From assembly GCA_028710485.1 (NCBI GenBank), contig JAQTTZ010000015.1:1-56984 (forward strand): DNA of 56,984 nt, given 5' to 3'. Of the stretch, positions 26,704 through 36,393 are shown one piece after another. The stretch's first letter is position 1. Each line of letters begins with the position of its first letter. This stretch comes from Bacteriovorax sp. Its GTDB lineage: Bacteria > Bdellovibrionota > Bacteriovoracia > Bacteriovoracales > Bacteriovoracaceae. The notes beneath the pieces are model-generated. The model saw only the letters and a list, made by a program, of their open reading frames with translations. It had not been told where the DNA came from and searched no databases. A program made the position numbers and the translations under genes.

Positions 26704-27459
26704 TTATTTCTCCTCATTAATTTTAACTTCTATAGTCATCCCAGGCTTTAAAATTTCATCCGGATTATTAAATGTAATTTTTATTGCATATACTAAACGA
26801 GTTCTCTCCTCGCGAGTCTGAACATTCTTCGGAGTAAACTCTGCTTCTTCTGCGATCTGGGTGACCGTGCCTATAAATTCCTGCATATTGGATTCGGGTA
26901 AATAGCCTGTTAATTTTTTTCCTATCGAAATTTTGCTAACTAGATTTTGAGGAATATAAATATTGGCATAGATATCATTCTTTAGATTTCCAAGAGTGAG
27001 CAAACGTGTCCCAGGAGTTACCATTTCTCCTATTTCATGATACTTATTAAGAACGATACCATTTAAGGGGGAAGTGATATTGCACCAACTAATTTTTAAA
27101 TCGGAGTCGTCTTTACGATTTCTCATTTGGTCAAATATTTCTTTTGAAAGGGATCCCTGCTTGTATAGTCTTTCAGATCTAAGAAAATCTTGAGTAGCAA
27201 TTTGATTATCAAGCTTGTAGTCTTCACAAGAAAGTGTCATTAACAACTGGTTAGTAGTGACATGATCACCTTCTTTAATATTAAGTGTGGCAATGACTGA
27301 GGTCACTCGCGCAGAAATATCAACTTTGGTTGTTTCGATTGTTCCGGCATAATAAAATGGTCTGCGAAAAAAAATCAACTTAACCGAAACACCAACTACT
27401 AGAAATATTAGAATTATTGCAATTATTTTTTTCATCTTACTTTTTTCAGCATCGGCCAC
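26704..27459 (-). CDS. HlyD/YbhG-type periplasmic adaptor (membrane fusion protein)
   Basis: The 251-residue protein has one N-terminal membrane anchor (residues about 10-28), a biotinyl-lipoyl half-motif (GTIETTKVDISARVTSVI... EGDHV), a short helical hairpin and the second lipoyl half (SPLNGIVLNKYHEIGEMV), then a beta-barrel. The hairpin is short, as in compact adaptors. It joins the inner-membrane ABC exporter to the TolC-type channel encoded just upstream. Confidence 0.88.
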   Translation of the reverse strand: MADAEKSKMKKIIAIILIFLVVGVSVKLIFFRRPFYYAGTIETTKVDISARVTSVIATLNIKEGDHVTTNQLLMTLSCEDYKLDNQIATQDFLRSERLYKQGSLSKEIFDQMRNRKDDSDLKISWCNITSPLNGIVLNKYHEIGEMVTPGTRLLTLGNLKNDIYANIYIPQNLVSKISIGKKLTGYLPESNMQEFIGTVTQIAEEAEFTPKNVQTREERTRLVYAIKITFNNPDEILKPGMTIEVKINEEK

Positions 27460-27479
27460 AATAACTCCTCTGGTTTATT

Positions 27480-28862
27480 TTAATCTTTTGAGCTTAAGTA
27501 CTGAAGCGTTGCAGTTTCCATTAAAATACTACTTTCGATTTGAGCGTGATTAACTTCGGCCTGAAGAAGTTTTAAATTTGAGTCTTGAACATCGAGATAT
27601 CTAATTTTTCCGGCCTTATAAGATTGGTAGGTTAATTGCTCTATCACTTTTGCCTCACGAACATTTCGCTCGCTTAATAATTTTTGAGAATGAAGACTGG
27701 TGATTACATCACGTGCCTTGGAAAAATCCCGAGTGAGATCTGAGAGCCTTTGCATTCTATGATAATCACTTGAGAGGGCCTCACTTAATTTCAGAGCAGA
27801 TCTGCTGCGAATTGCCTCACCTTCATAGAGAGGAAGACTGAAAGTGACTCCTATAGTATTTTGGATAATATTTTTTGGTATCACGGCATCAGGATAAATA
27901 TATTGTGATTTTGCTTGCAGTTGAATTTTTGGCCATAATCCCGATTTTTCACTATCAGAGGCCAATCGAAAAGATTCTGCTTCATGGTTAAACACCTGCA
28001 TCTCAGGGTGATCATTAGTGGGCATAGTAAATTTTTGATAGGACTCAGGCGTTGTCGAAAATTTTTTCAATGTTGATTCTAATGGATCAAGGACCACTCT
28101 GAGTGTTGGAGTATCTACACCATTGGGCATATCAAAAACTAAATCATCCGGAATGGGTTTTGAGGTATCCAGCTCAATACCTACGCCAGTAAGAGCGATG
28201 AGTTCTCTTAGAAAAAGAGCAAGTTGAGTTTGAGCTTGTTTATATTTCAAATGATAATTAATGACTTCTCTTTGAGCTTGAGTTTGATCGAGACGACTAG
28301 AGGCCCCTGCTTGAAACTTAATCTCTATGTCATTTTCTTGTGCCTGCGATATTTTAAGTGACTTGGCAGTTAAAATTAATTCTCTTAAGGCGTATTGTAC
28401 CCGGAAATAAACCTGTCTGATATTAAGTTCAAGTTGTTTTTTCTGAACTAAGTAATTCGCATTTTTTGACTGGCCTAGAAGATCATAACTTTCAGCATTT
28501 TTTGACTCTTTATTATTATCAAAAAGAGTATAAGTTAAAACAGGTCCAATGGCATAGTTGTTATGAGTCCCGAAGGTGATTGAGCCAATTGGCCCTAATG
28601 TTTTACTAGGAACTTCCGTAAGGTAAGCATAGGAAGCTTGAAGAGAAAGATTTGGATAGGCTAAAGCCTTGAGCGATTTTGCCTGATACTGTGAACTCTC
28701 AACAGATGCTGTAATTGATTTTAATATTTCGGAGTGCCCGATAACTTTTATTTCAGCGTCTGTAAGATCTTGCTCAAATAATGGAACACTAGAAAGATCT
28801 TTTGCCTCTACCTGATGGGTTATCACAAATGAGAAAATAAATATTTTATAAAATAATCTCAT
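27480..28862 (-). CDS. TolC-family outer-membrane efflux channel
   Basis: The product is a secreted outer-membrane factor with two repeats rich in long amphipathic helices (residues about 30-230 and 270-455), typical of TolC. The ATG at 28862 has GGAG just upstream, and a TTG three codons earlier contains that ribosome site and is rejected. A signal peptide ends near HQVEA. As first gene of the operon it lies next to a palindrome at 28933-28950 that probably controls the whole cluster. Confidence 0.88.
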   Translation of the reverse strand: MRLFYKIFIFSFVITHQVEAKDLSSVPLFEQDLTDAEIKVIGHSEILKSITASVESSQYQAKSLKALAYPNLSLQASYAYLTEVPSKTLGPIGSITFGTHNNYAIGPVLTYTLFDNNKESKNAESYDLLGQSKNANYLVQKKQLELNIRQVYFRVQYALRELILTAKSLKISQAQENDIEIKFQAGASSRLDQTQAQREVINYHLKYKQAQTQLALFLRELIALTGVGIELDTSKPIPDDLVFDMPNGVDTPTLRVVLDPLESTLKKFSTTPESYQKFTMPTNDHPEMQVFNHEAESFRLASDSEKSGLWPKIQLQAKSQYIYPDAVIPKNIIQNTIGVTFSLPLYEGEAIRSRSALKLSEALSSDYHRMQRLSDLTRDFSKARDVITSLHSQKLLSERNVREAKVIEQLTYQSYKAGKIRYLDVQDSNLKLLQAEVNHAQIESSILMETATLQYLSSKD

Positions 28863-28932
28863 AAGCTCCAACGATTTTAATTATGCCCAATGGACAGCAA
28901 ACAACGCTCTACATTTTCATGGAGCAGAAGTA

Positions 28933-28950
28933 AGATCAAGAACTTGATCT
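28933..28950. promoter_or_regulatory. 18-bp palindrome between efflux operon and NRAMP gene
   Basis: AGATCAAG-AA-CTTGATCT has perfect 8-bp arms. It sits 71 bases upstream of the tolC-like ATG and 122 bases upstream of the divergent metal carrier, a typical repressor position. No regulator gene is adjacent. Confidence 0.5.
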
Positions 28951-29071
28951 ATACTAAAAAATTATAGATATTTTAATCCCTACAATTAAATGCAAGCACG
29001 CATCATGCTCATGCCTATGATGAAGCGTATTTTAAAAAGGTGCTTAAGCTAAAGCTTCTTTGGAATAATTG

Positions 29072-30337
29072 ATGGGTAAAAATAAAAAAATTTCTAAACT
29101 TATTAACAAATTTTGGAAAATTTTAGGCCCTGGCCTGGTGACAGGGGCCAGTGATGACGACCCCTCTGGAATTGCGACCTATTCGCAGGCGGGGGCCCAA
29201 TTTGGGCTTGCAACATTATGGACTGCACTTCTTACCTTTCCACTAATGGCCTCCATCCAAGAAACCTGTGCTCGGATAGGCATGGTTACTTCACAAGGAC
29301 TGACTGGTACTTTAAAAAAAAATTATCCAAAATCAGTTTTGTACCTAATGGTTATTTTCAGCTTTCCTGCAATTATTTTAAATATAGGTGCCGACATCGC
29401 TGGAATGGGGGCCGTATCTAATCTTCTATTTCCATCCATCAGTGCCATTTTTTTTAGTTTCACTTTTACTCTTATTTTATTACTCAGTATGATTTATCTT
29501 CCCTACCAAAAGCTCGCCGCTATATTAAAATATTTATGCATAATTTTATTAGTCTATTTAATAATTCCTTTTTTAGCTAAAGTAGATTTTCTTCGAGTGA
29601 TAAAATACACTTTAATTCCAACGATTCATTTCAATAAAGATTTTCTAAAAATTCTTGTGGCACTACTGGGAACAACCATTTCTCCCTACCTCTTTTTTTG
29701 GCAGGCGACGATGGAAGTGGAAGATATGAAAAAAACACAATTACTCGTTAACAAAAAACTTATTCACAAGATGGAAATTGACGTTGATTTTGGGATGCTA
29801 TTTTCAAATATCGTCATGTTTTTTATTATCCTTACGACTGGTACAGTTCTTTTTAATGGCGGCATTCATCAAATTGATACCGTAGAACAGGCAGCGAAGG
29901 CTTTAGGGCCACTCGCTGGAAAATCGGCCTATTTACTCTTTGCAACCGGTATTATCGGAACTGGTTTTTTGGCCATACCAGTTTTGTGTGGCTCCCTTTC
30001 CTATATTCTTTCAGAAACGTTTGGCTGGGAAGAAGGATTTGACAAAAAATTTCATGAGGCAAAGGCTTTTTATAGTGTAATTGCCATTTCGTTAATCATT
30101 GGGCTGTTGATTAATTATATTGGAATCAGCCCGATTCAAGCTTTAATTTATTCGGCAGTTTTATATGGCGTCACTGCGCCAGTAATCATCGCGATCATTC
30201 TTCATATTGCAAATAATAAAAATATTATGGGTGAGTTTACGAATACAAGATGGTCAAATATTTTAGGAATATCTACCCTTTTACTGATGTCTTTTTCAAC
30301 GATTGTTTTATTTTATTACCAATTCTTTGAAAGATAA
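29072..30337 (+). CDS. NRAMP-family divalent metal transporter, variant metal site
   Basis: The roughly 421-residue protein has 11 membrane segments. Helix 1 carries GASDDDPSGIATYSQAG, where classic NRAMP manganese/iron carriers have DPGN, and helix 6 has TTISPYLFFWQ where the classic motif is MPH. This variant is common in bacterial NRAMP relatives whose substrate is not settled (manganese, iron or magnesium). The ATG at 29072 is chosen over an in-frame TTG one codon earlier. No ribosome site is obvious. It stands alone, divergent from the efflux operon. Confidence 0.82.
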   Translation: MGKNKKISKLINKFWKILGPGLVTGASDDDPSGIATYSQAGAQFGLATLWTALLTFPLMASIQETCARIGMVTSQGLTGTLKKNYPKSVLYLMVIFSFPAIILNIGADIAGMGAVSNLLFPSISAIFFSFTFTLILLLSMIYLPYQKLAAILKYLCIILLVYLIIPFLAKVDFLRVIKYTLIPTIHFNKDFLKILVALLGTTISPYLFFWQATMEVEDMKKTQLLVNKKLIHKMEIDVDFGMLFSNIVMFFIILTTGTVLFNGGIHQIDTVEQAAKALGPLAGKSAYLLFATGIIGTGFLAIPVLCGSLSYILSETFGWEEGFDKKFHEAKAFYSVIAISLIIGLLINYIGISPIQALIYSAVLYGVTAPVIIAIILHIANNKNIMGEFTNTRWSNILGISTLLLMSFSTIVLFYYQFFER

Positions 30338-30360
30338 AAAAACAGGAACCCGAAGGTTCC
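30336..30360 (-). terminator. Intrinsic terminator (minus strand)
   Basis: GGAACC-TTCG-GGTTCC with a stable UUCG-type loop, followed on the minus strand by TGTTTTTTT. It ends the Ala/Lys-rich gene. Confidence 0.82.
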
Positions 30361-30384
30361 CATTATATTGAAAAAAAACAGAAA

Positions 30385-30681
30385 TTATTTCTTTGCAGCT
30401 GGAGCTGTAGTAGTTGCAGCTTTTACGTTTTTAGCTGTAACAACTGGAGCGTCTTTTTTAGCGTCTTTAGCAACAACAGCAGTAGCTTTAACTTCTTTAG
30501 TTTCAGCAACTGCAGCAGCTTTTACTTCTTTAGTTTCAGCAACTGGAGCAGCTTTTACAGTTTTAGCTTCGCAAGCTTTAAGTTCTGCACCTTTTAAGTT
30601 AGCGCAAGCTTTAGAGTTGTTTGTTGCAGAAAAAGAAGCAACTGAAGTTAATGCAAGAGCGATTACGATCATTGATTTCAT
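30385..30681 (-). CDS. Exported Ala/Lys-rich repeat protein
   Basis: The 98-residue product has a signal peptide (MKSMIVIALALTSVASFSA), a short cysteine-containing segment (KACANLKGAELKACEAK, two cysteines 13 apart) and then tandem VAETKEVKA-type repeats ending in an A/K/T-rich tail. GGAG precedes the ATG and a terminator follows, whereas the antisense frame over the same bases has neither. It should be disordered and periplasmic or surface-associated. No family recognised. Confidence 0.68.
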   Translation of the reverse strand: MKSMIVIALALTSVASFSATNNSKACANLKGAELKACEAKTVKAAPVAETKEVKAAAVAETKEVKATAVVAKDAKKDAPVVTAKNVKAATTTAPAAKK

Positions 30682-30893
30682 GGGATCTCCAAGGTTTAAT
30701 ACTTAAAGCAAATTATTTTGCTTATAAAAGTAGAATTTTTAATTTGCCCGAATTTACTCTATTTTCACAAAACGACAATTGTAATCTTTGCTTTATGTAA
30801 AAATTTTATGACGAAATGGTTCTTGTAATGCTCTTGTAATGCAAGCGTCATAATCCATTGGATTCACGGCCATTTTTGCTAAATAATTTAATC

Positions 30894-31421
30894 TTACTCA
30901 ATATCAATCTCACTCAATTGATAGGGCCATTTGATGATGTCGCCATGCGACGCTCTGTCTTTCGCCGTAAAATTAGTCCAAACAAGATACAAAGGACCGG
31001 GATCAATTTTTTTGCCGCTTTTTATAATCGGCGTAAAACCCGTAATACCTTTTTCACCAAAAGCTATATATCCCATATTATTTTTAGCAGACTTTATCAT
31101 CGGTGTGATAACAGCAATGTGGTGATAACTATCTGATGACGTACATATTAATTTTTCTTTTTGTTGCCAAGCTTTTCCATACACAAGATTTAGTAATTCA
31201 TAAAACGCATAACCATCATATGTTCTCTCGTAACCTCTAAATACATTAAATAATTTTACGGTAGTTGCATTGATGTCACCGGACTTAAATTTAAGTTTTC
31301 CCGATTTTATTTTAATTAACGAAACGATTTCTAATGGCCTCCCTTTAAGTTTAAATACTAAATCTTCGCTAAAAGCTTGGGCATTAAAAATGATAAGACT
31401 AATCAGCAGCATTAATTTCAA
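30894..31421 (-). CDS. Secreted protein, weakly like a small molybdopterin-oxidoreductase (SUOX-fold) domain
   Basis: A TTG at 31421 with GGAG six bases upstream gives a 175-residue protein with a clean signal peptide (KLMLLISLIIFNAQAFS). The longer frame upstream would spoil it. The mature part has Y-E-LLN, CTSSDSYHHIAVITPM, an acidic-glycine loop and DPGPLYLVW, in the order seen in small sulfite-oxidase-like domains, but the cofactor cysteine context is weak. It may be a cofactor-free relative. Low-confidence functional call. Confidence 0.55.
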   Translation of the reverse strand: MKLMLLISLIIFNAQAFSEDLVFKLKGRPLEIVSLIKIKSGKLKFKSGDINATTVKLFNVFRGYERTYDGYAFYELLNLVYGKAWQQKEKLICTSSDSYHHIAVITPMIKSAKNNMGYIAFGEKGITGFTPIIKSGKKIDPGPLYLVWTNFTAKDRASHGDIIKWPYQLSEIDIE

Positions 31422-31657
31422 AAGCTCTCCTTGGTTTTTGATCTGGCGGCGTTGGAAATTTGACATCAGAAACATATTCAATAATTAAATAAACTTATTA
31501 AAAAAAAATTATATATGAAAGATAATCTTTTCATCCAAAATATTTAAAAATAAATTTCAAAATATTATGAATTTAAATGACATATTATATTTGATGCCGT
31601 CGCTAGAAAGCTAATGACATTATTATATCGGTCTTTATTTTTCTTTATGGAGGACTT

Positions 31658-32542
31658 ATGAAAAATGGAATTTTAATTAGCGCTCTAACTATGACTTTTT
31701 CTTTTCCCCAGGCCTTCGCTTGCGATATAAATGGAAAATCTGGATTTATGCCAGAAAACAAACTTAATATCTCAAAAGATGACAAAGAAACAAATGGCAT
31801 GACTAAAGAAAAGTTTGAGGCCATCATCAATCGTGTTTATCTTGCTTATTCTCCAATTGTTAAAGCGAAAGGGGCAACTCTTAAAATGGATAATAATTGG
31901 GATGATGGGACTGTCAATGCCTACGCCAATCGCACAGGTTCAACTTGGCATGTAAATATGTTTGGAGGACTCGCTCGTCACCCTCTTGTAACAGATGACG
32001 GATTTCTATTAGTTGTTTGTCACGAAACAGGTCACCATTTAGGTGGAGCACCTAAGTTAGGCAGTGTGTTTGGAAATAATTGGGCATCGAACGAAGGTCA
32101 AGCTGACTATTTCGGATCTTTAAAATGTATGAAACGCGTTCTTTCTGCTGATGATAATCAGGCAATCATGGCAAAAGCGACGATTGACCCCGAAGCAAAA
32201 TCAAAATGTGAAATGGTTTACAAATCAGGTGATGAAATAGCTCTTTGCGAAAGAATTGCAATGGCCGGAAAATCACTAGCTCAACTTTTAGGTGACCTAG
32301 GTGGTAATCCAAACGTCTCTTTCACTACACCAGATAGCTCGGTGGTTAAAAAGACATTTGATGCCCATCCACAAGCTCAATGCCGTATGGACACATACTT
32401 CAGTGGTTCACTTTGCGATAAGGCCTTCTCTCAAGACGTTTCAAACAAAAGTCCTATTGATGGGACCTGTATTAAGAAAGATGGATATGTGGTTGGACCA
32501 CGCCCACTCTGCTGGTACAAACCTACGGCCTCTGAAATTTAG
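31658..32542 (+). CDS. Secreted zinc metallopeptidase (HExxH zincin)
   Basis: The 294-residue protein has a signal peptide (residues 1-21) and a zinc site H122-E-T-G-H126 in VVCHETGHHLGG, with NEGQAD (E146) about 20 residues later as the probable third ligand, the gluzincin pattern. Six to eight cysteines in the mature part suggest disulfides. It lies alone and ends at a strong terminator. A role in degrading host or cell-envelope protein is inference. Confidence 0.82.
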   Translation: MKNGILISALTMTFSFPQAFACDINGKSGFMPENKLNISKDDKETNGMTKEKFEAIINRVYLAYSPIVKAKGATLKMDNNWDDGTVNAYANRTGSTWHVNMFGGLARHPLVTDDGFLLVVCHETGHHLGGAPKLGSVFGNNWASNEGQADYFGSLKCMKRVLSADDNQAIMAKATIDPEAKSKCEMVYKSGDEIALCERIAMAGKSLAQLLGDLGGNPNVSFTTPDSSVVKKTFDAHPQAQCRMDTYFSGSLCDKAFSQDVSNKSPIDGTCIKKDGYVVGPRPLCWYKPTASEI

Positions 32543-32561
32543 TTATTCATTCTTGATTTTA

Positions 32562-32586
32562 GGGGCCGTCTAACGGCCCCTATATT
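32562..32586. terminator. Intrinsic terminator between converging genes
   Basis: GGGGCCGT-CTA-ACGGCCCC perfect stem followed by TATATTTTA on + and by A/T-rich sequence on -, serving the zincin and the deacetylase. Confidence 0.8.
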
Positions 32587-33354
32587 TTATTTCCAGTCCA
32601 CATCATTCATCGTTGAAAAGCTAAATCCGCGGTCTTCTAATTCGGGGATCAACTTGGCCAGTAACTCGGCCGATTGATGTCTCAAATCATGCATTAAAAC
32701 CACTCCGCCTTTCCTTTTACCAGCTTCGTATAAATATCCGCTCATACAATCATCAATTGATATTTTTTTGCTCCAACAGGCCCAGTCTGCAGATTGAAGA
32801 TATTTGCCATCTTTGATTTCCATTTCTCCACCAATATCCCAAAGTATTGGGCCGATGTACTGTTTACCAATTTCATTTTCATTTAAAAAATCAGCAAAAA
32901 TTTTGTTCCAATCTGAGTATGGTGCTCGGAAAAAAAAATGTCTATTATTGGCAAGGTAAGGCATTATCGTCTTATGTGCATCCATCACTTCAGTTTTAAC
33001 GATATCTTTCCATGCTATTGAGTCGAGATTTTTAAGAGGAATGTGGCTCATAGAATGATTTCCAACAATATGGCCTTCATCTACAATTCGCTTCATTAGT
33101 TCAGGGTGAGCTAAAACATTTTTCCCGATAACAAAAAAAGTTGCCTTGATATTGTGCTCTTTCAAAATATCAAGCACCTTATCGGTAACACCAGGTACGG
33201 GACCATCATCAAAGGAAAAAATAATTTCGTTATGCCCGGTATGAATATTTCCGATATTAACTTTCGAAAAATCCTTGTCTACAACTTGGAAATCAATTTG
33301 AGCATTCGCCTGATAAAGGATTGAGAGAAGAACAAAGAATACAATTTTTTTCAT
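32587..33354 (-). CDS. Secreted polysaccharide deacetylase (CE4, NodB domain)
   Basis: With ATG 33354 (GGAG nine bases upstream) the protein is 255 residues with a signal peptide (1-19); the longer frame start lacks a site. NodB motifs are in order: SFDDGPVPG (D49-D50), IVGNHSMSHI (two metal histidines), FRAPYSDWN and, near the end, VVLMHDLRHQS. The enzyme should remove acetyl groups from peptidoglycan, chitin or exopolysaccharide. Peptidoglycan deacetylation is a known trait of predatory bacteria acting on prey walls; that use here is inference. Confidence 0.9.
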   Translation of the reverse strand: MKKIVFFVLLSILYQANAQIDFQVVDKDFSKVNIGNIHTGHNEIIFSFDDGPVPGVTDKVLDILKEHNIKATFFVIGKNVLAHPELMKRIVDEGHIVGNHSMSHIPLKNLDSIAWKDIVKTEVMDAHKTIMPYLANNRHFFFRAPYSDWNKIFADFLNENEIGKQYIGPILWDIGGEMEIKDGKYLQSADWACWSKKISIDDCMSGYLYEAGKRKGGVVLMHDLRHQSAELLAKLIPELEDRGFSFSTMNDVDWK

Positions 33355-33522
33355 AATGAAATCTCCAGTTTTTTGACACTTGTACTTATATAGTGTGTCC
33401 TTATCATTGTGAATAGGTTTAGAAAATATTATATAAGATTTCAATCCTCCTATTGAGAGATGAAATGATTGCTATTCTTTTTTTCTATGTTTAAAATTAT
33501 TCTATTTTACGCGGAGATCCAC

Positions 33523-35673
33523 TTGACCAGAATTTCAATCGTTTTAGGATTATTATTATTCATCCTATCGTCATCATGCTCAAGTAAAAAACTAGTTCCC
33601 GAATCTTTCAAAAAAGCTATCAGCGAATCTATCAAGGAAGAAAAAGATCCTTTCTTATGGCTAGAAGAAATTGAAGGTCAAAAGGCCCTGGCATTTGTTA
33701 AAAATGAAAATGAAAAAACATTCTCAATTTTAAAAAATGACCCCCATTTTAAAAGAATAGAAGTTGATGTCAGAAAGATTGCGATGGCCCGAGATCGAGT
33801 GCCTTGGGCCTATCAATTAGGAAAATCACTTTATAATTTTTGGCAAGATGAAGCTAACATCAGAGGCCTGTGGAGACGCACGAGTTTTAAAAGTTATGAA
33901 AGTAGGAATCCTAAATGGGAAAATGTTTTAGACTTAGATACACTTTCTAAAAAAGAAAATGAAAATTGGGTTTGGAAAGGTGCCAGTTGTTTTCCTCCAA
34001 AATATGAACGATGCCTTGTTTCTCTCTCGAGAGGAGGAAAAGATGCGACGATAGTCCGAGAATTTGATCTCCTCAGAAAGTCCTTTGTAAAAGATGGTTT
34101 TGAAATACCTGAAGCTAAAACCAATGCGGTTTGGGCAGATAGTAACACCCTTTACGTTGGAACTGACTTTGGTTCAGATTCAACAACAGAGTCGGGATAT
34201 CCTCGAATTTTAAAATCCTGGAAACGTGGTCAAAAAATTCGTGAGACAGTAGAATTATTTCATGTTGATAAAAAAGATTTATCTGCCGGAGCCTATGTTG
34301 AATACACAACAAAAAAAAACTATCATTTTTTAGTAAGAGATATTTCTTTTTTTGAAAAACAAGTTTGGTTTTACAATAACGACCAGATGACTCTCTTGCC
34401 TATGCCTAACGACGCTCAGTTCTATGGAGTTCATAAAAATTATATTCTTTATCTTTTGCGCTCTAATTTATCTGTGGGCAATATTGTTTATAAGAGTGGA
34501 AGTGTCGTCGCACTTCCACTCAGTAAAATAAACGATTCTCATAAGGCACTGAGTTTTTTAGAAGTAATCTTTACACCAACAACTAAAAAATTTATCTCGA
34601 ATCTATCGACAACTAAGAATCATATACTTTTAGATATTATCGACAATATTCAAGGTAAAATTTTAAAAGTTACCTTGAAATCTCCACGACACTGGGAGAA
34701 AGAAAATATTCCTCTTGGTCAAAACGGAGTCGCTTCGATAGAGTCAGCACATAATGAAACTGATATATTACTTGCAACCTATACTGATTTCCTTACTTCC
34801 CCATCCTTGGTTTTAGGGAATGCTAGCATAAGTCAAAAAGCTCTTAAGGTTTTAAAAAAAGCACCTTCTCGATTTAATGAAAAAGAATTCATCAGCGAAC
34901 AACGCTTTACTAAAAGTCATGATGGTACAATTATACCTTATTTTATTGTTCACAAAAAATCCTGGAAAAAAAATGGATTAAATCCAACTCTACTTACAGG
35001 CTACGGTGGATTTGAAGTTTCAGAGCGGCCTTATTATCTAAATAGTGTTGGAAAAGTTTGGGCCGAAAAAGGCGGAGTCTATGTTTTGGCCAATATTCGC
35101 GGAGGTGGTGAGTTCGGCGCCACTTGGCACCAAGCTGCAGTTAAAGAAAATCGTCAAAAAGTATTCGAGGATTTTATCGCGATCGCTGAAGATCTGATTA
35201 AGCAAAAAATTACGTCTCCAACTCACTTAGGAATTCAAGGCGGATCCAATGGAGGACTTTTAGTCGGAGGAACTTTTGTTCAAAGACCAGAATTATTTAA
35301 TGCAGTTCTTTGTGAGGTTCCTTTGCTCGATATGCTTCGCTATAATAAACTCTTGGCCGGTGCAAGCTGGATGGATGAATACGGCAATCCAGATGACTCA
35401 AAAATGCGAGAAGTGATCGCAAAATATTCTCCCTACCAAAATGTCTTGCCGAATAAGTCTTACCCTGAAGTTTTTTTTCTTACCAGTACCAAGGATGACC
35501 GCGTTCATCCGGGGCACGCCAGAAAAATGGTGGCGAAAATGAGAAGCCAAGGCCATCTTCTTTTTTATTACGAAAATACAGAAGGTGGACACGGGGGATC
35601 GGCAAATATCGAACAACGAATTTTATGGAACTCACTAGAATACACTTATCTCTGGAGAAAATTAGGAAACTAA
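33523..35673 (+). CDS. Lipoprotein prolyl oligopeptidase (S9A family)
   Basis: The enzyme should cut short peptides, usually after proline. A TTG start at 33523 with GGAG six bases upstream yields a textbook lipoprotein signal, MTRISIVLGLLLFILSSSC, which the longer frame hides. The N-terminal half is the seven-bladed propeller; the C-terminal half is the alpha/beta hydrolase with S575 in GIQGGSNGGLLVGG, D in TKDDRVHPGH and H in EGGHGGS. Length (716) is right for the family. Anchoring in the envelope suggests a periplasmic or surface role. Confidence 0.9.
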   Translation: MTRISIVLGLLLFILSSSCSSKKLVPESFKKAISESIKEEKDPFLWLEEIEGQKALAFVKNENEKTFSILKNDPHFKRIEVDVRKIAMARDRVPWAYQLGKSLYNFWQDEANIRGLWRRTSFKSYESRNPKWENVLDLDTLSKKENENWVWKGASCFPPKYERCLVSLSRGGKDATIVREFDLLRKSFVKDGFEIPEAKTNAVWADSNTLYVGTDFGSDSTTESGYPRILKSWKRGQKIRETVELFHVDKKDLSAGAYVEYTTKKNYHFLVRDISFFEKQVWFYNNDQMTLLPMPNDAQFYGVHKNYILYLLRSNLSVGNIVYKSGSVVALPLSKINDSHKALSFLEVIFTPTTKKFISNLSTTKNHILLDIIDNIQGKILKVTLKSPRHWEKENIPLGQNGVASIESAHNETDILLATYTDFLTSPSLVLGNASISQKALKVLKKAPSRFNEKEFISEQRFTKSHDGTIIPYFIVHKKSWKKNGLNPTLLTGYGGFEVSERPYYLNSVGKVWAEKGGVYVLANIRGGGEFGATWHQAAVKENRQKVFEDFIAIAEDLIKQKITSPTHLGIQGGSNGGLLVGGTFVQRPELFNAVLCEVPLLDMLRYNKLLAGASWMDEYGNPDDSKMREVIAKYSPYQNVLPNKSYPEVFFLTSTKDDRVHPGHARKMVAKMRSQGHLLFYYENTEGGHGGSANIEQRILWNSLEYTYLWRKLGN

Positions 35674-35716
35674 AATAAATGATCTAGATAATACCCTCCT
35701 AATAGAGGGCCTTTAA

Positions 35717-36325
35717 TTAGTTTTTTGTTAAGTAAAGGTAATATTCCAATAGCAAGATAACAGTTAGAGGTATTGTCACTATCAGACCAACTACTAAGCA
35801 AAGCAGACCGACGATATTCAACAAAAACAAGAAGCCGCAAAACATAAAAACATTCCACCATCTTCCATTTACAATTTCTTTTGAACGCTTAAGGGCGTCA
35901 ATCCCATCTTTATTTTCAGTGACCATAGCAATAATAGTAAATACTAGTGCCACTGAAATATAAATTCCTGGGATGATCAGTAAAACATAGCCTAGTAGAG
36001 TTGCAACAGTCATTAAAACAATGGCCACTAGAATGTTTAGAAATCGAGAAAAACTTTGAAATGAAAAAAAATAATCGTTAAAATTGATGTTTTCATTTTT
36101 CATTAATTTATAACAGCAATTAAAAAATCCAATATTCAAAAAAATAGAAAATAAAGAAACATAAGGAATACAATTTAAAATAATAGTAATGAGAGTAAGC
36201 CCTATATAGAGAGAAGGATTTTTCTTTAAAAGATCCCACGCATAGGCCAGCATTTTAGAAAAATTACCGTGGTGATCCTGATGAGATTGCTCTCCAATAG
36301 AATTTGATTCGGATTGAATTTCCAT
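35717..36325 (-). CDS. Integral membrane protein of unknown function (DUF975/YciC-like)
   Basis: The 202-residue protein has four to six membrane segments and a conserved-looking GYVLLIIPGIYISVALVFT helix followed by ALKRSKEIVNGRWW, a pattern shared with YciC/DUF975-type membrane proteins. The first 30 residues are hydrophilic. GAGG supports the ATG. Function unknown. Confidence 0.65.
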   Translation of the reverse strand: MEIQSESNSIGEQSHQDHHGNFSKMLAYAWDLLKKNPSLYIGLTLITIILNCIPYVSLFSIFLNIGFFNCCYKLMKNENINFNDYFFSFQSFSRFLNILVAIVLMTVATLLGYVLLIIPGIYISVALVFTIIAMVTENKDGIDALKRSKEIVNGRWWNVFMFCGFLFLLNIVGLLCLVVGLIVTIPLTVILLLEYYLYLTKN

Positions 36326-36393
36326 AAAACCTCAAAGGGAGACTAAATTAATATTTTCCCTATATTCGGTATATTTTATTGAGATCTTGAGAA

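Noticed and set aside
30368-30706. 112-residue plus-strand frame
   Set aside because: Antisense to the Ala/Lys-rich exported protein, which has the signal peptide, ribosome site and terminator; this frame has none and overlaps the terminator.
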